DNA of 64,000 nucleotides from Stropharia rugosoannulata (GCA_028532985.1 JANCIK010000014.1:151455-215454), one strand, 5' to 3'; positions 49,879-61,345 are shown, numbered from the stretch's first letter. The notes: generated by a model not told the origin, from the letters alone. Translations and numbers: made by a program.

Positions 49879-51317
49879 CTACGTCGACATAACCTGATCT
49901 CTGTCGTACTTCTTCAGCTCCTTAAGCAAGCGTGTGCCTCCTTGTGGTGGTGTGGTGACTTCAGACAGTAAGTTCACAATAGATGGTGATGGATCACTCC
50001 CTCCAAGCCCAAAGACGCGCAGAATGTGCATAGCTTCCTCGGCATCACTAAGCGTGGTCGATTTAATGCCTAATGCGGCCTGAATATCGCTCTTGAGTAT
50101 CTTGCGATTTCTCTGATAAAGAAATGAGTTTTGATAAGATGATCAATGAACAGTATACTCACAAGCGGGAATTGATGTGTTTTGCGGAAGTACTTCTCAG
50201 AGAAATGAGAAATGAACTTCCAGTATTCCACAGCATCTAAATTCTGAAGGGGACGGTGTCGGGACATACGAAACTTTTCGTAGCCTGGCTGTTGACGACA
50301 CTGAGCCTGTAACCACTCTATAAGCATGTTGCTTGGGTTGACGGCGATAGATGGGTTGACGGCAATAGATGACTCGCTCGGCATCAAAGACTTGACTGGA
50401 CTCTGAAAAATCGGCTCGGCCTATAGCAGTGTATATATATAAAACAGATCTTTGAACTTGAGGAAAAAATCAGACTCACATAGTCGACTATCAATGTAAT
50501 TGAATGGCCCGAGCTAGATGGGAGTGCTAAGTCTTTTGGACAAGCTTCAGAGGCATGTAGCTCTGAAGGTTTGGCGACAATGAAGAATTGCATAAACTCT
50601 GGCGATATGGTATCCTTGAAACCAATCTTAACAGATTCTAGAGCAAAATTAACAATAAAATAACATGAGAAGCTATGTAGTAGCGTACCAGATCCGCGTA
50701 TACGATGATTGCCTTTTTGCAGCTCCTCAATAATAGCCTCCCATCCGATGATGTTGTAGTGGGTATCATGCTCGCTGTGTACAGTCATACTGACCACAAC
50801 ATCCGTAACCGTCTTGAGTTGAATACCTTGAACTCAGAAATCTTCTATGTAAACACGTAAGCTCTGCAAGCAATTAGTCAAGATCAGCTTCAAAATGACA
50901 ACCTCGTACCACGTACCATCTGAGATACATCCGAATCCACAACTCTTTCAAGAGCAAGAAGAGGTTGGGGAGGGTTTGCAGGTTCCTCTGGTTGGTCGAA
51001 TGTGTCGCAAGCTTGGTCGGGCGTTTGTGAAGCGGTTTCTGATTGCGGGCTCACGAGTGGTAGGGGTGTACTTGTCCGGTACAGTGAATCATTGTCGGTT
51101 AGTAGCAACCGGAGCTGGGACAGCTTGAGCTTGGAAGTATTAACGTGCTTGCCCCCATCAGCATGATTTCTGATAATTGCTGCAATATCAGCCTTCCGAA
51201 GATTACTGGAAAATGTATTAGTTTAAAAGTCGCGATTTAAGCGCTTGTGATGACTTACCACACATCAGCTTCCGTGAATCGTCGAGGTAGTGACTCCGAA
51301 GGTAGTGGCTCGGACAT
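49879..51317 (-). pseudogene. Unrecognised six-exon gene with a single in-frame TGA
   Basis: Minus-strand exons are 51317-51259, 51205-50917, 50863-50689, 50637-50480, 50420-50163 and 50112-49879. These total 1,173 nt exactly in frame (390 codons) except for a TGA at 50836-50834 (codon 126). The N-terminus (MSEPLPSESLPRRFTEADV, KADIAAIIRNHADG) looks like a small helix-extended-helix DNA-binding motif. The middle has SRHRPLQNLDAVEYWKFISHFSEKYF. The C-terminus reads LKSDIQAALGIKSTTLSDAEEAMHILRVFGLGG. I do not know this family. The gene ends 80 bp from the end of the truncated recombinase, tail-to-tail. A 30-nt intron in exon 3 would also remove the stop in frame, but that is shorter than every other intron here. 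Confidence 0.6.
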
Positions 51318-52171
51318 CAGAGAGAGTATGAATTTTGCAGCTCAACGGCAGCTCAACGAGTTTGCGCAAAAGTTTATTGTTAGAGTGAAACATTGCCAAT
51401 CGGTAACGTACAGCAGAGCAACAGTGGGCACTGATCTTCAAACGTGCCTTCTTCAAACGCAAATGCCACAATCATGTAATTTTCAGTAGTGTGTTCCCCG
51501 TTTGAAGAAGTTCCAATGTCCGTTTGAGAAGTTCCCAATCGGCTATGGATGTGATTTAGTGCGATGGGCTCTGCATCAGCAAATCTGGACCTTACTATAC
51601 ACTGTTATGTAGTATTATATAGCACCATAGCACCATAGTAAGGGTTCTTGTCTATTTAATACTCCATAGAATAGGCCCATCACTATATAGTATCCAGGCT
51701 ACTCTACATAGTATTGTATAACACTCTGTAGTACTACATACATTAGGCTATATTCTATATAATGCAAGCATAATAGGAGTACTTGCCATGGCTGATTAGA
51801 GCAAGTAGTCCTCATTTGTTTTCATATCAGAGAACATAATGTATATGACATACTACCAAACTAATACAGGATACATACTAGTTGAGTAATCAAGAAAGTA
51901 CTTAATGATAGGACGCTTAGGAAGATGGAAAATCCGCTCGGAATGACGCGTTTAAGGGCTTGTTAGAAAGCTTGAATTGACGCGAAGACACTCCAAAAAA
52001 CTGCGAGGCAATTGCAGGAGTTGTTCCGGACTTAGAGCCAAATTAGTCCAAGACAAAGAGATGGAGGAGGACATGACTACTCACAGGCATCCAGAAATCC
52101 CAAAATTTGTGTGAGGGACGCGTTCAAAGACCAATTGAAGGGTGCATAAGCATGCAAAGTTACGAAAGTTT
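51318..52171. other. AT-rich sequence left of the giant inverted repeat
   Basis: No gene. 51590-51790 is dense in 'tatatag', 'agtatt' and 'ctatag' words that can fold back on themselves, like remnants of small non-autonomous elements. A 25-bp word around 'gcgtttaagggcttgttagaaagc' (51948) recurs at 54485 and 55123. Confidence 0.45.
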
Positions 52172-53203
52172 CTGTTGAAAACTGAAGGGGGGAGATGCAC
52201 ATAGAACAGTCCCCTGGTACCATACACTATAGTGTAACCGGGGACTATATATATACTATATGACATAACATCATTCCTGCTGATTCTTTTTATAGATATC
52301 TACTATACCTGCCGGACCATTCTGGCAACTAGATTACTACCGTAGGCTATAGGCCCATTCTGCCGGAATGGCAGGTCACAGCCACATTTCCCCTCGGCGG
52401 GCCCCCGAGTAACATCCCGATAAAGGTTCGGTCGGCCCCCATGTCGGAAAGTCAGGAACTCAGAGTTGGCTTATTGTAGACTATAGCCTATGTATTGCTA
52501 GTATTAGTGTACAACTGCCTCAATTGTGACATGTCTGCTACTTATAGGATGCAGAAAATTAATGCCAAGGTCGGAGACCCTCCGACACTATACACATTAC
52601 CACTTTAAAAACATGTGTGGTCACATGTCGGTCCGATGCCGAGACCGACAGACACCGACTTTCCAGTTTGATCACTGCAACATTATAGAGCAATAATTAC
52701 TAAAAGAAATACACATTTTAGCACAATATTTATTTAGCCACTATGTACCCCTATAAACTCAAAATTTTAAATGTCAGTAGTCGGAGGCCGATGCGGCGAC
52801 CAACGGGCACCGACGTCCCGACATTACTCTTGCAAAACACTTTGCAGAATAATTATTACCATAAAACACACATCTTTACAAAATAATTACTCACAGCTAT
52901 CATCTACCTTTGTAATTTTTAAATATCGGATGTTAGTGGTCGGCAACCGACACGGACACCGATTGATGTCAACATTCCGATCTTATCATTGCACAACACC
53001 TTGTAGAATAATTATTACTATAAAACACACATTTTTACGAAATGATTACTTACATCTATTATCTACCTTTGTAATTTTTTAATATCGGATGTTAGCAGTC
53101 GGCGACCGACACCAACACCGATTTACGCCAATAGTTTGACCTTATCATTGCACAACACTTTGTGGTGTAATTATTACTGTAGAACATGTGTTTATGCAAG
53201 ATA
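52172..53203 (+). repeat. Giant inverted repeat, left arm
   Basis: 1,032 bp that, wherever I compared, are exactly complementary to 53242-54273. The outer 440 bp are unique sequence. The inner part (from about 52612) is made of diverged 159-bp tandem units starting at about 52612, 52771, 52930 and 53089. Each unit contains a GTCGG...CCGAC/CCGAT core, then 'accgac'-type words and an AT-rich tail. Confidence 0.88.
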
Positions 53204-53241
53204 ATTACTTACAGCTGTCATCAACATTGATAAATCCATAA
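53204..53241. other. Loop of the giant inverted repeat
   Basis: 38 bp between the arms. Its left half continues the 159-bp repeat of the left arm ('attacttacagctgtcatc' versus 'attacttacatctattatc' one unit earlier). The axis of symmetry therefore lies inside a repeat unit. Confidence 0.8.
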
Positions 53242-54273
53242 TATCTTGCATAAACACATGTTCTACAGTAATAATTACACCACAAAGTGTTGTGCAATGA
53301 TAAGGTCAAACTATTGGCGTAAATCGGTGTTGGTGTCGGTCGCCGACTGCTAACATCCGATATTAAAAAATTACAAAGGTAGATAATAGATGTAAGTAAT
53401 CATTTCGTAAAAATGTGTGTTTTATAGTAATAATTATTCTACAAGGTGTTGTGCAATGATAAGATCGGAATGTTGACATCAATCGGTGTCCGTGTCGGTT
53501 GCCGACCACTAACATCCGATATTTAAAAATTACAAAGGTAGATGATAGCTGTGAGTAATTATTTTGTAAAGATGTGTGTTTTATGGTAATAATTATTCTG
53601 CAAAGTGTTTTGCAAGAGTAATGTCGGGACGTCGGTGCCCGTTGGTCGCCGCATCGGCCTCCGACTACTGACATTTAAAATTTTGAGTTTATAGGGGTAC
53701 ATAGTGGCTAAATAAATATTGTGCTAAAATGTGTATTTCTTTTAGTAATTATTGCTCTATAATGTTGCAGTGATCAAACTGGAAAGTCGGTGTCTGTCGG
53801 TCTCGGCATCGGACCGACATGTGACCACACATGTTTTTAAAGTGGTAATGTGTATAGTGTCGGAGGGTCTCCGACCTTGGCATTAATTTTCTGCATCCTA
53901 TAAGTAGCAGACATGTCACAATTGAGGCAGTTGTACACTAATACTAGCAATACATAGGCTATAGTCTACAATAAGCCAACTCTGAGTTCCTGACTTTCCG
54001 ACATGGGGGCCGACCGAACCTTTATCGGGATGTTACTCGGGGGCCCGCCGAGGGGAAATGTGGCTGTGACCTGCCATTCCGGCAGAATGGGCCTATAGCC
54101 TACGGTAGTAATCTAGTTGCCAGAATGGTCCGGCAGGTATAGTAGATATCTATAAAAAGAATCAGCAGGAATGATGTTATGTCATATAGTATATATATAG
54201 TCCCCGGTTACACTATAGTGTATGGTACCAGGGGACTGTTCTATGTGCATCTCCCCCCTTCAGTTTTCAACAG
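53242..54273 (-). repeat. Giant inverted repeat, right arm
   Basis: Complement of 52172-53203. Symmetry ends abruptly at 'caacag' (54273), beyond which the flanks ('aaagttt' left, 'cagttat' right) no longer match. No clear target-site duplication is visible. Confidence 0.88.
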
Positions 54274-56829
54274 CAGTTATATGGTCATCAGGGAGGTCGG
54301 ATATTGAGGGCGTATCAGACGCCGCAAACTGGACGATTAGTTTATTACTATCTGTAGTAGAAGACTCCAAAAAAAATCAGGCAAAAATACGAACAGGAAC
54401 CCAAGATATGAAGTACTTTACCTAGAGGGGGAAGGGGGAGGAGGACCACATGGAGGTTTTTTGGATTTCAAGCAGCAATATGGAGCGTTTGAGGGCTTAG
54501 TGGAAAGCTACAATCAAGGTGAATTCAGCATTCCAAGAATTGAAAAGATGTGAGACAAACCTATGTCAGAATCACTGAAATACATCAGAACTCCGAAGTT
54601 GACCAATAACTTGAGATGGAGGACGCTTCGTTGCTCCATAAATTAAGCCGTTGCCGGGGCAGGTAGCTAATAACGTTAAGTAGGATTTCCCAAAGTTTGA
54701 AGTGCTCAGAACAACTAGAACCGCACCTATGAATTAATTTGTCACACCTAGGGGAAGGAGAACACCCAGATTAAGATCACCCTTAAACTCGTCAAATCGC
54801 GCAATGAATGGTACTTTTGGATAGGTATTAATAAGAAGAATCAGGAAATGTAAAAATCATACTGTTTGGCCGAGTATTGACAAATATATGAGGGAAAATG
54901 TGTCCTAGGGGCACTTGATATCTATAAGATGGTACATAACAAGTACAGGATGAATTATAGTGATCTTGCAGATGGTTCGCAGAGGAATAAATAGGTCTTA
55001 AAGGTTCAAAAGGAATTGAGGATAGAGGTGGCCAGTGTCCGGAGTTATGGCACTTTCAAGCAGAGGCAGTCCAGGGGCAGGAGGAGCACATCACGGTTGG
55101 ACGGCTTCCAGGCGTCAGAGTCGAACGTTTAAGGGCTCGATGGAATCTCCTAATGCCCAGGAGCTCATATGTGAAAAGAACGACACAATAAACCCAACAC
55201 ATACCTTTAGAATTGATAAAACATCGGAAATTGGGGGAAGGAGGGCAACATAGCCGGTTCTCGCCTTCCAGCCGACCAAATCCATCGATCTTGAGCTCGT
55301 TAGAACCGCATAATTGCCCACAATATGAATATGCGGTGACCGAGGGCTCGGAGGAAACAGACAAGATAGAAAGTGGTGAAATGTTCCAATAGGGGTCGCA
55401 AAATGATGATCAGTTTGCGGATTGAATACAGGTCTATTTGGGACGTTGTTGGGTGCGTTAGAAACGTATAAATGAGCTGAAGACGTATGAAGAAACCGTT
55501 TGATAATGCGGTAAATAGTTTCAATGATATGAAGCAATCTCTATAGGGGTATACACTCATTCTATCCACATTTGCCCTCCTGACATAAAGCCAAGCCCTA
55601 TTCATGATCTAACAAGGTAGCATCCACAAAGTAATGCCTGAGTAGAGTGGAGCCTAAGCATACAAGTAAAGCTGAGGGAGGGGGTTGGGGAACATGAGAG
55701 TGAAGTGCAAGTGAAGTCCGAAGGGGACTTAGGATTTGCGAGCTTTGACAAGTCATGTGATAATTCCGGAGCAGTCAACTCTAAGTCAATTCACCACTAA
55801 GGTACAATGACAGTATTTTCCCTGTATCTCAGTCAGTTTTCAACCAATAATCTAGAAATTTTGGCATTGTAATTCTTAATTATATGGATACTGAATTGCA
55901 CAACTTTCAAAGCTCAGATAAACACCCTTCCACCTGTATCAGATTGACTCTATTGTTGCTCTACTGGTATACTAAATTCAATAGTGCTAAGCCTAAGGGT
56001 TTTTATGAATTATGAAGTAATATAACATACTATATAACTAGTATACTTTACTATATAGTGTTATGATACTATGAGCTATTATGAGCTTAGCCTAAGTATT
56101 ATGTGACACTATGACATCAAGTGCTATTATTATGACAAGCTATGAGAAAATGATCAGATTTGCTGATGTGGGATGCGCTCCGATGGAGTAATGGGGCGTA
56201 AACTCACCATAGCCCTTCCTTATCGCTCTCGTGGTTGACATCCATTGCATGAATACTCGATTTTTGGGGTTTATATACACATAAGAGACAAACGAAGACG
56301 AACGAGGGGGTACCAATTGGGGGAACGGAGAACGTCTGTATACTGGTCCTCGAGCGAGGTTACCAGCACGTTACATTGTTACTATCCCCGTCACGAGCGG
56401 GGTTACCGCCCCGCCAATGGAGGGGAGGTTACTGGGTCACATGAGGTGCCCGGTGACGCGGAATGCTACCAATACATTTTGATTTTCAATGGCCTTGTGG
56501 CCTTGCTGTAAAGTAAGGTTCCCCCAGGTCGAAATTCACCATATATAGTAGTTTCGTGTATGTTTTCTCTGCTTTTTTTGTCAATGTTCTGTGCCCTTGG
56601 ATACAGGCATGTACAAATATTCTCACAGCAAATGTTCTGTGATCTTAGAAGCAAACAAGGCAATACTTCTTAGTCATCATCATTTATTCTGATGATGTTC
56701 AGTTTTCTCATCTTGTCACTATCCAACTTGCCTCTATACATCTTGTATTTCTGTCTATATGTTTCTACTACTCTGTCTATATCTTCGGTCCCCTCCCTTG
56801 TCTTCATTCGTCATCTTTTAACTTCTTGT
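54274..56829. other. No recognisable gene
   Basis: Frames of up to 140 codons (minus, 55537-55115) lack motifs. 55980-56140 is an AT-rich block of 'actatgag', 'ctatatag' and 'cttagcctaa' words with self-complementarity. 56335-56440 again has clustered GTTACC/GTTAC words (five in 100 bp) like 48001-48072. Confidence 0.45.
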
Positions 56830-58990
56830 TCAGGAGTTCCAATGTAATCATGTCCTTTCTCAGGTTGTCGGATGGATGATATCAAAAAATATCTGCTTCG
56901 AAGTCTCTCAGTAGCCTTATGGTGTCCCTCTACTTCTCGATAATGCAACATATGCTGCAAATGCCGAAATGTTGCCTGTGGGAGGTTTTGCTAGGTTGAT
57001 TATCATGTATTCAAGTGTTTGTCCCTGCAACTTGTAATCTGTGAATGCATAGCCCGCTGTCATAGTGTATTGGTGCCTTCATATCTTGTAAGTCATTTTA
57101 TCTAGTCCTGTTACTGTAAATGAACTCTGAGATGGTGTTAGCAGTATCAATCCTTTAGGTATCCCCTTGATTTCAACTTCTGTTGGTTTGTCTGGCTTGA
57201 ATAATATCATCATGGGGGGGTATTGCAAATTAACATGGCTGTCGATTGGAATGTTTGTCTTGTTCCCCCTTTCATCCATAATAATATCATGTATTTTGTC
57301 CCACATTCTGTTGGCAATGACCGCTTCAATTGAAAGATTGAGGAGTACCATTGATTTCATTCCTTTCACAATATTCATTGAATCCTTCAGCTTCCCTGTT
57401 TTTTTTTTTTGTTTAATTTCGCAACTGCCAGTTGTGCATCCATGTTCAGGGCATCTCCTGTGTCCTTAATGACATCTTCAGTTGCAAACGTGTATATTAT
57501 GTTGCCTGTTCTGAAACTATGCTTCATTATTGCCTTGTCATTCCACATTTCCCTCACACTGTGTCTTGATATTACTAGAATTGCATTTGCCCACAGCTCC
57601 TCCTTGAAATTGGGTACATCACAATCTGGATTTGTGAGTACAAAAACTTGTATCTCTTCTGCATCATAGTTGCAAAGTTTTAACAGTAGAAATTTTAGGT
57701 TCGGTTTTTTTCTGAACCTAAAAGGCAAACTCTAGATGTGAACTTGCTAATATAAAGCAAACCTTAAAACATTGTTCTCAAAGTTCACTTTTCATGGCAA
57801 TTTTGCTTTTTCATACCAAGTTCTCCTTTTGTAGTAAGTTTGCTTTTCTCTTGTGAGTTTGCTTTGCCAAGCAAGTTTGCTTTGCCAAGCAAGTTTGCTT
57901 TTGTGAATAGCACATGAGTAGAACACTTTGTGTTGTAGGTCCTGGTGGCCACTGGCCAGTTAGTGGCCCAGGGCCCATTGTGCCACAGTTTACAACTTGT
58001 ATATATACCCAGCATGTAGCAGTGGACTAAAGCCACTCACTCTTCTTTCTTGCCACCACCATACTCATGTCTGAACCTACATGCCCTCAACCAGGCTGTA
58101 CTGCAAGTCTGCTTCTTCAATGCTGCCATGGGACAAGAAACCCTTCCCATAATTTAAATTTTACCTTCTAATATGTCCTTTAGCTTCTGTTCAACTATGT
58201 CATGCACCTGTCTTTGTTCATCATTCAGCATATGCAATTTCTTCCTTCCTTTATTTATTTCCCCTGTTGTTTGCAGTTCTGGAGCCTGAATAGGTTCAAT
58301 GCATGGTTCTACTTCATTGTTTTTTGGGTTTTTTTTTGTCATTGCTGACTCTGCTATCACTTGAAGTGGTTTGTTCGCACTATCTTGTCCTTGCATCATC
58401 ACTTTTCTAGTGGTATCCTTCAACTGTTTCTCCCATCCTCATATTTTATTGATCTCATCTGTCTTTGCCTGGTCTTTGCCTCTCTCACACTTCCTTGCCA
58501 TACTGGCACTTCAGGTGGCTCATCTGCAAATACACCAGCATCCATTGCATCCATTATTGCCATTTCTCCAAAATGCAGCTCTCTCTATGAGCTACATGTG
58601 TCTTGCACTATTGTACTCTGTTACTTCTTCATAACCTTCCCATATTTCACATTCTTTGTTGATCAAATCCAAATCTTCTTCATCTATCTCAAGATTAATG
58701 TCAATATTTAATGGTAGAGTTTCTCCTTTATTTTCCTCTTCTCTCCTTGCCTTCACACTGTCTGAACATTCATAGTAATACTGGATGTTATCCACAATTG
58801 TCTGTATCTTCTTCCCTGTGTGTGCCATAAACCTGGCAAATTTAGCTTTGAAAGACCCGTTGTGAGGGGCTGGGGCTGGCCCCTCCTGAAAACAAGAAAA
58901 ACCATGAGGTTTAGAACATAGATACACAAGAAGTGACATATCCACCATAACAATAGGAAACTGAAAGAACAAGAAGAAGCACAAGGAAGA
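56830..58990 (-). pseudogene. Helitron PIF1-like helicase relic
   Basis: The upstream part (58800-58155) reads VDNIQYYYECSD, EIDEEDLDLINKE, MDAMDAGVFADEPPEV, then LNDEQRQVHDIVEQKL, the point where the nucleotide-binding loop should follow. After an unrelated 430 bp it resumes at 57728 with LWANAILVISRHSVREMWND, VNLQYPPMMILFKPDKP and LILLTPSQSSFTV. It ends with MTAGYAFTDYKLQGQTLEYM and AAYVALSRSRGTIRLLRDF, the final motifs of PIF1 helicases. Walker A and B are missing, so it cannot be an active helicase. Confidence 0.75.
57729..58154. other. Foreign stretch replacing the Walker A/B region of the helicase
   Basis: About 425 bp with no helicase similarity. It contains a small tandem repeat of 'tttgctttgccaagcaag' (57857-57902) and, on the plus strand, 'gtatatatac' about 65 bp before an ATG that opens a short Cys-containing frame (MSEPTCPQPGCTASLLL). 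It may be the 5' end of another element inserted with deletion of the helicase core. Confidence 0.45.
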
Positions 58991-59619
58991 CTCAAGATGT
59001 TATTACAACTCAATGGCAGATCAAGAAAGATAACAGCAGACTTCTGATGCCTACAACATCAGATCAATATTAACAATCTGATGTAACTATGGACCCACAA
59101 GGGAGTCAATCACATGGAAATACTCATACATATGACCTGGGACAAAAAGGGTGACGGATTCCAAAGATATGCAAGGGTTTCCGACGACATGCAGGAGTGT
59201 GGTAGCAGAAAGCAGAAGTATCTCGATACAAACACAAGGGACATAGGTGTGGAAAGAGGGTTGGAGGAGATGTGTGTTTAGGGGAGAACATGGAGTTGAT
59301 CCAGCCACAGGAAGATCTCTTGTGCTTGGGCTTGGTTTCCGAAGATAAGGATATTTGTGGCCAAGCTGTGTAGTGCAGCATGGTTTCCGACAAGATAAAG
59401 TCAGCATGGGCGGTCGGATCTTCTTGGATGTATATATGGTACAATCTGGGCATGGCAACCCAGACGGGTATTTAAGGAGTAGAATATCTCTGTACTTCTC
59501 CAGCTTCCCTCAGGGTTAAATTCTACCTACACACATCATACCAGTTCACATCGGAAACCGTTGTTTAAACCTCTTACACCAGAAGCTCCTTGTTTTAAAA
59601 ACAAGTAAAACCTTTTCAA

Positions 59620-60740
59620 TGTGCTATCATTGTACACATGTTGCCTTCACACATTGTGAACTATAGAGACAGGCTTTTCAGACCAGTCCAACCCAACTTC
59701 GCACCTCACACCATCACTTGCTTGGCTTCAGATAGGTTATCTTGCACCATGGGTATAACAGGACCAACATATTTGCCATGTATATCTTCTTTTCTTTTGC
59801 AGTTTTTCTGTTGCTTTGTAGAAACCATTTTCCAACAAAACAAACAATTGTCTCATGATCAGCCTGCCATAAAACTCATGTTTTCTTGCCTTTCTTTGCT
59901 TCAGGTTTATATTTACTTCTTGTGTTTGCAGGTCATCCAATTTGTGGTTTACCATCTTCTTTAACTGATAAGATGTCTCCTTTGTATGTGCTCTCTACAA
60001 ATTTATACAAGCTCATTTGTTCTAGTTCATCCTGGCCCTCGATATTGGTAATCTCAAAGTTGGTCTTTCAGCAATATTGTGCTGTCAATAACCTTGAATG
60101 TACCCTATTTATCTTTTAGGGAAAAAAACCCCCTTATGTTTAAATTTTTTCTTACATTGTCATTGTTTATGCTGCTAGATTCCAATTCAAAGTCTGCCCT
60201 AGGTTTGTTTTGTACTCTAATGGTGTTTTGTGCTTATTAGCTAAATCTTACTTCTATTGTCAATAGATGCAACTCACTTTGATAGACCCAGTGAAGGGAA
60301 TGCCTTGTTTAACATTTTCACCACTGAATCCCAGTATATTGTCATGTACCGTACCAGTGTAATTTGTACACATCTGACCACCCATTAATATATGTCATAA
60401 TCTCAGGCATGCTGAATTCTCTATATTGTGTGAGACTATTTGCACATCTTTGAATCAGCCTTCTGTCAATAATGTTCAAATCTTTTTGTCTTTTGTCAGA
60501 TTCTTTAATGAATGCCAGTCTTTCTGCCAGAAGTGATCATACATTGGATGATTGCTGTTGCTGTTTCATGGCATAATTTGTGATATAGTATGTAATTGTT
60601 GATGTGTCCATCCCACTTAATATCAATTTAAGATAGTGGTTACAGTGCACACAATTTATCATACACAGATTCCAGCTGTTCAAGAATTTGCATAATCATT
60701 TCAGTCCCCAGTTTCCTATTTTGTCTACCCAGTCATGTGT
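59620..60740 (-). pseudogene. Helitron replicase-region relic
   Basis: Minus-strand blocks across frames read TYYITNYAMKQQQQSSN, LLAERLAFIKES and LIQRCANSLTQYREFSMPEIMTYINGW (about 60620-60390), YWDSVVKMLNKAFPSLG, then EQMSLYKFVESTYKG and YMANMLVLLYPWCKI (about 60030-59720). This is the order seen in the region following the Rep domain of basidiomycete Helitron proteins. The HUH nuclease motifs themselves are not visible. Stops and frame changes are frequent. Confidence 0.65.
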
Positions 60741-60880
60741 GGCTGTTTTGAAAGGAGCTCTTCCTTTGCATTGGTACTGGCCTTTGATTAATTTTAGGCA
60801 CCTTTCCATATCACACATGTGAAATTGGAGCCCTGGTTGAAAAACAGATTATTTGCCCATATCTTTGACTGTACACTATG

Positions 60881-61343
60881 TGTAAGGGGACGCTGTGCGT
60901 CACCCTTTATTTTATTTCATTTCATCTTCCTTCACTTTCTTTTATTTTATTTTATTTTTATTTCTTACGCCACGCGCAGCCCGTGCAGTGTACACTATGC
61001 TCTGCAGTGTGTACTGTGCACAGGCGCGAGCGGTTTACATCATGTGACGTACTGATGGGACACGTCCATCATGTGTTGTGCATATGATGTATGATGCACA
61101 TCACATGAGGACATGATGTGGTGGCTTCTTGTGGCGGATCAACTGTATAGTTTATTCTCACGCATCAATCAACGCTTCTATTATGTACTGTGGCGCCCGG
61201 CAGCGGGTTTCCTTAGGCTTTTGTCTTCGGAATCCCTCTGCTAGGTGCGCTTCTATTGTATTTATAGTTTACAGCTTAATAAACTTCGGAATCCCTCTGC
61301 TAGGTCTCGTGTGAGCTCGACACTGCGCAGAGTCGCCCTTACA
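60881..61343 (+). repeat. 5' LTR of the gypsy element
   Basis: 463 bp starting TGTAAGGG and ending CCCTTACA, a perfect 8-bp terminal inversion with canonical TG...CA ends. The LTR contains 'tatagttta' words, an 'aataaa' near 61278 that could serve 3'-end formation, and a 22-bp direct repeat at 61225-61246 and 61284-61305 ('cttcggaatccctctgctag'). The five bases before it are 'ctatg', the expected left target-site copy. The 3' LTR lies outside the window. Confidence 0.82.
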
Positions 61344-61345
61344 GT

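Larger units (their letters stand above)
56830..60870 (-). mobile_element. Decayed Helitron
   Basis: Minus-strand text carries both hallmark parts of a Helitron Rep/helicase protein, in order: replicase-type C-terminal blocks (60740-59640), then PIF1-type helicase blocks (58990-56830). The protein is broken by many stops and frameshifts and by at least two unrelated-looking stretches (about 59560-59000 and 58150-57730). The true Helitron ends were not located. A Ty3/gypsy LTR begins immediately at 60881, so the gypsy element probably inserted into or next to this Helitron. Confidence 0.72.

Noticed and set aside
52771..53674. Identical 103-codon frames on both arms of the palindrome as genes
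   Set aside because: They arise because the 159-bp repeat is a multiple of three and is mirrored; no start context, domain or codon signature supports a protein.
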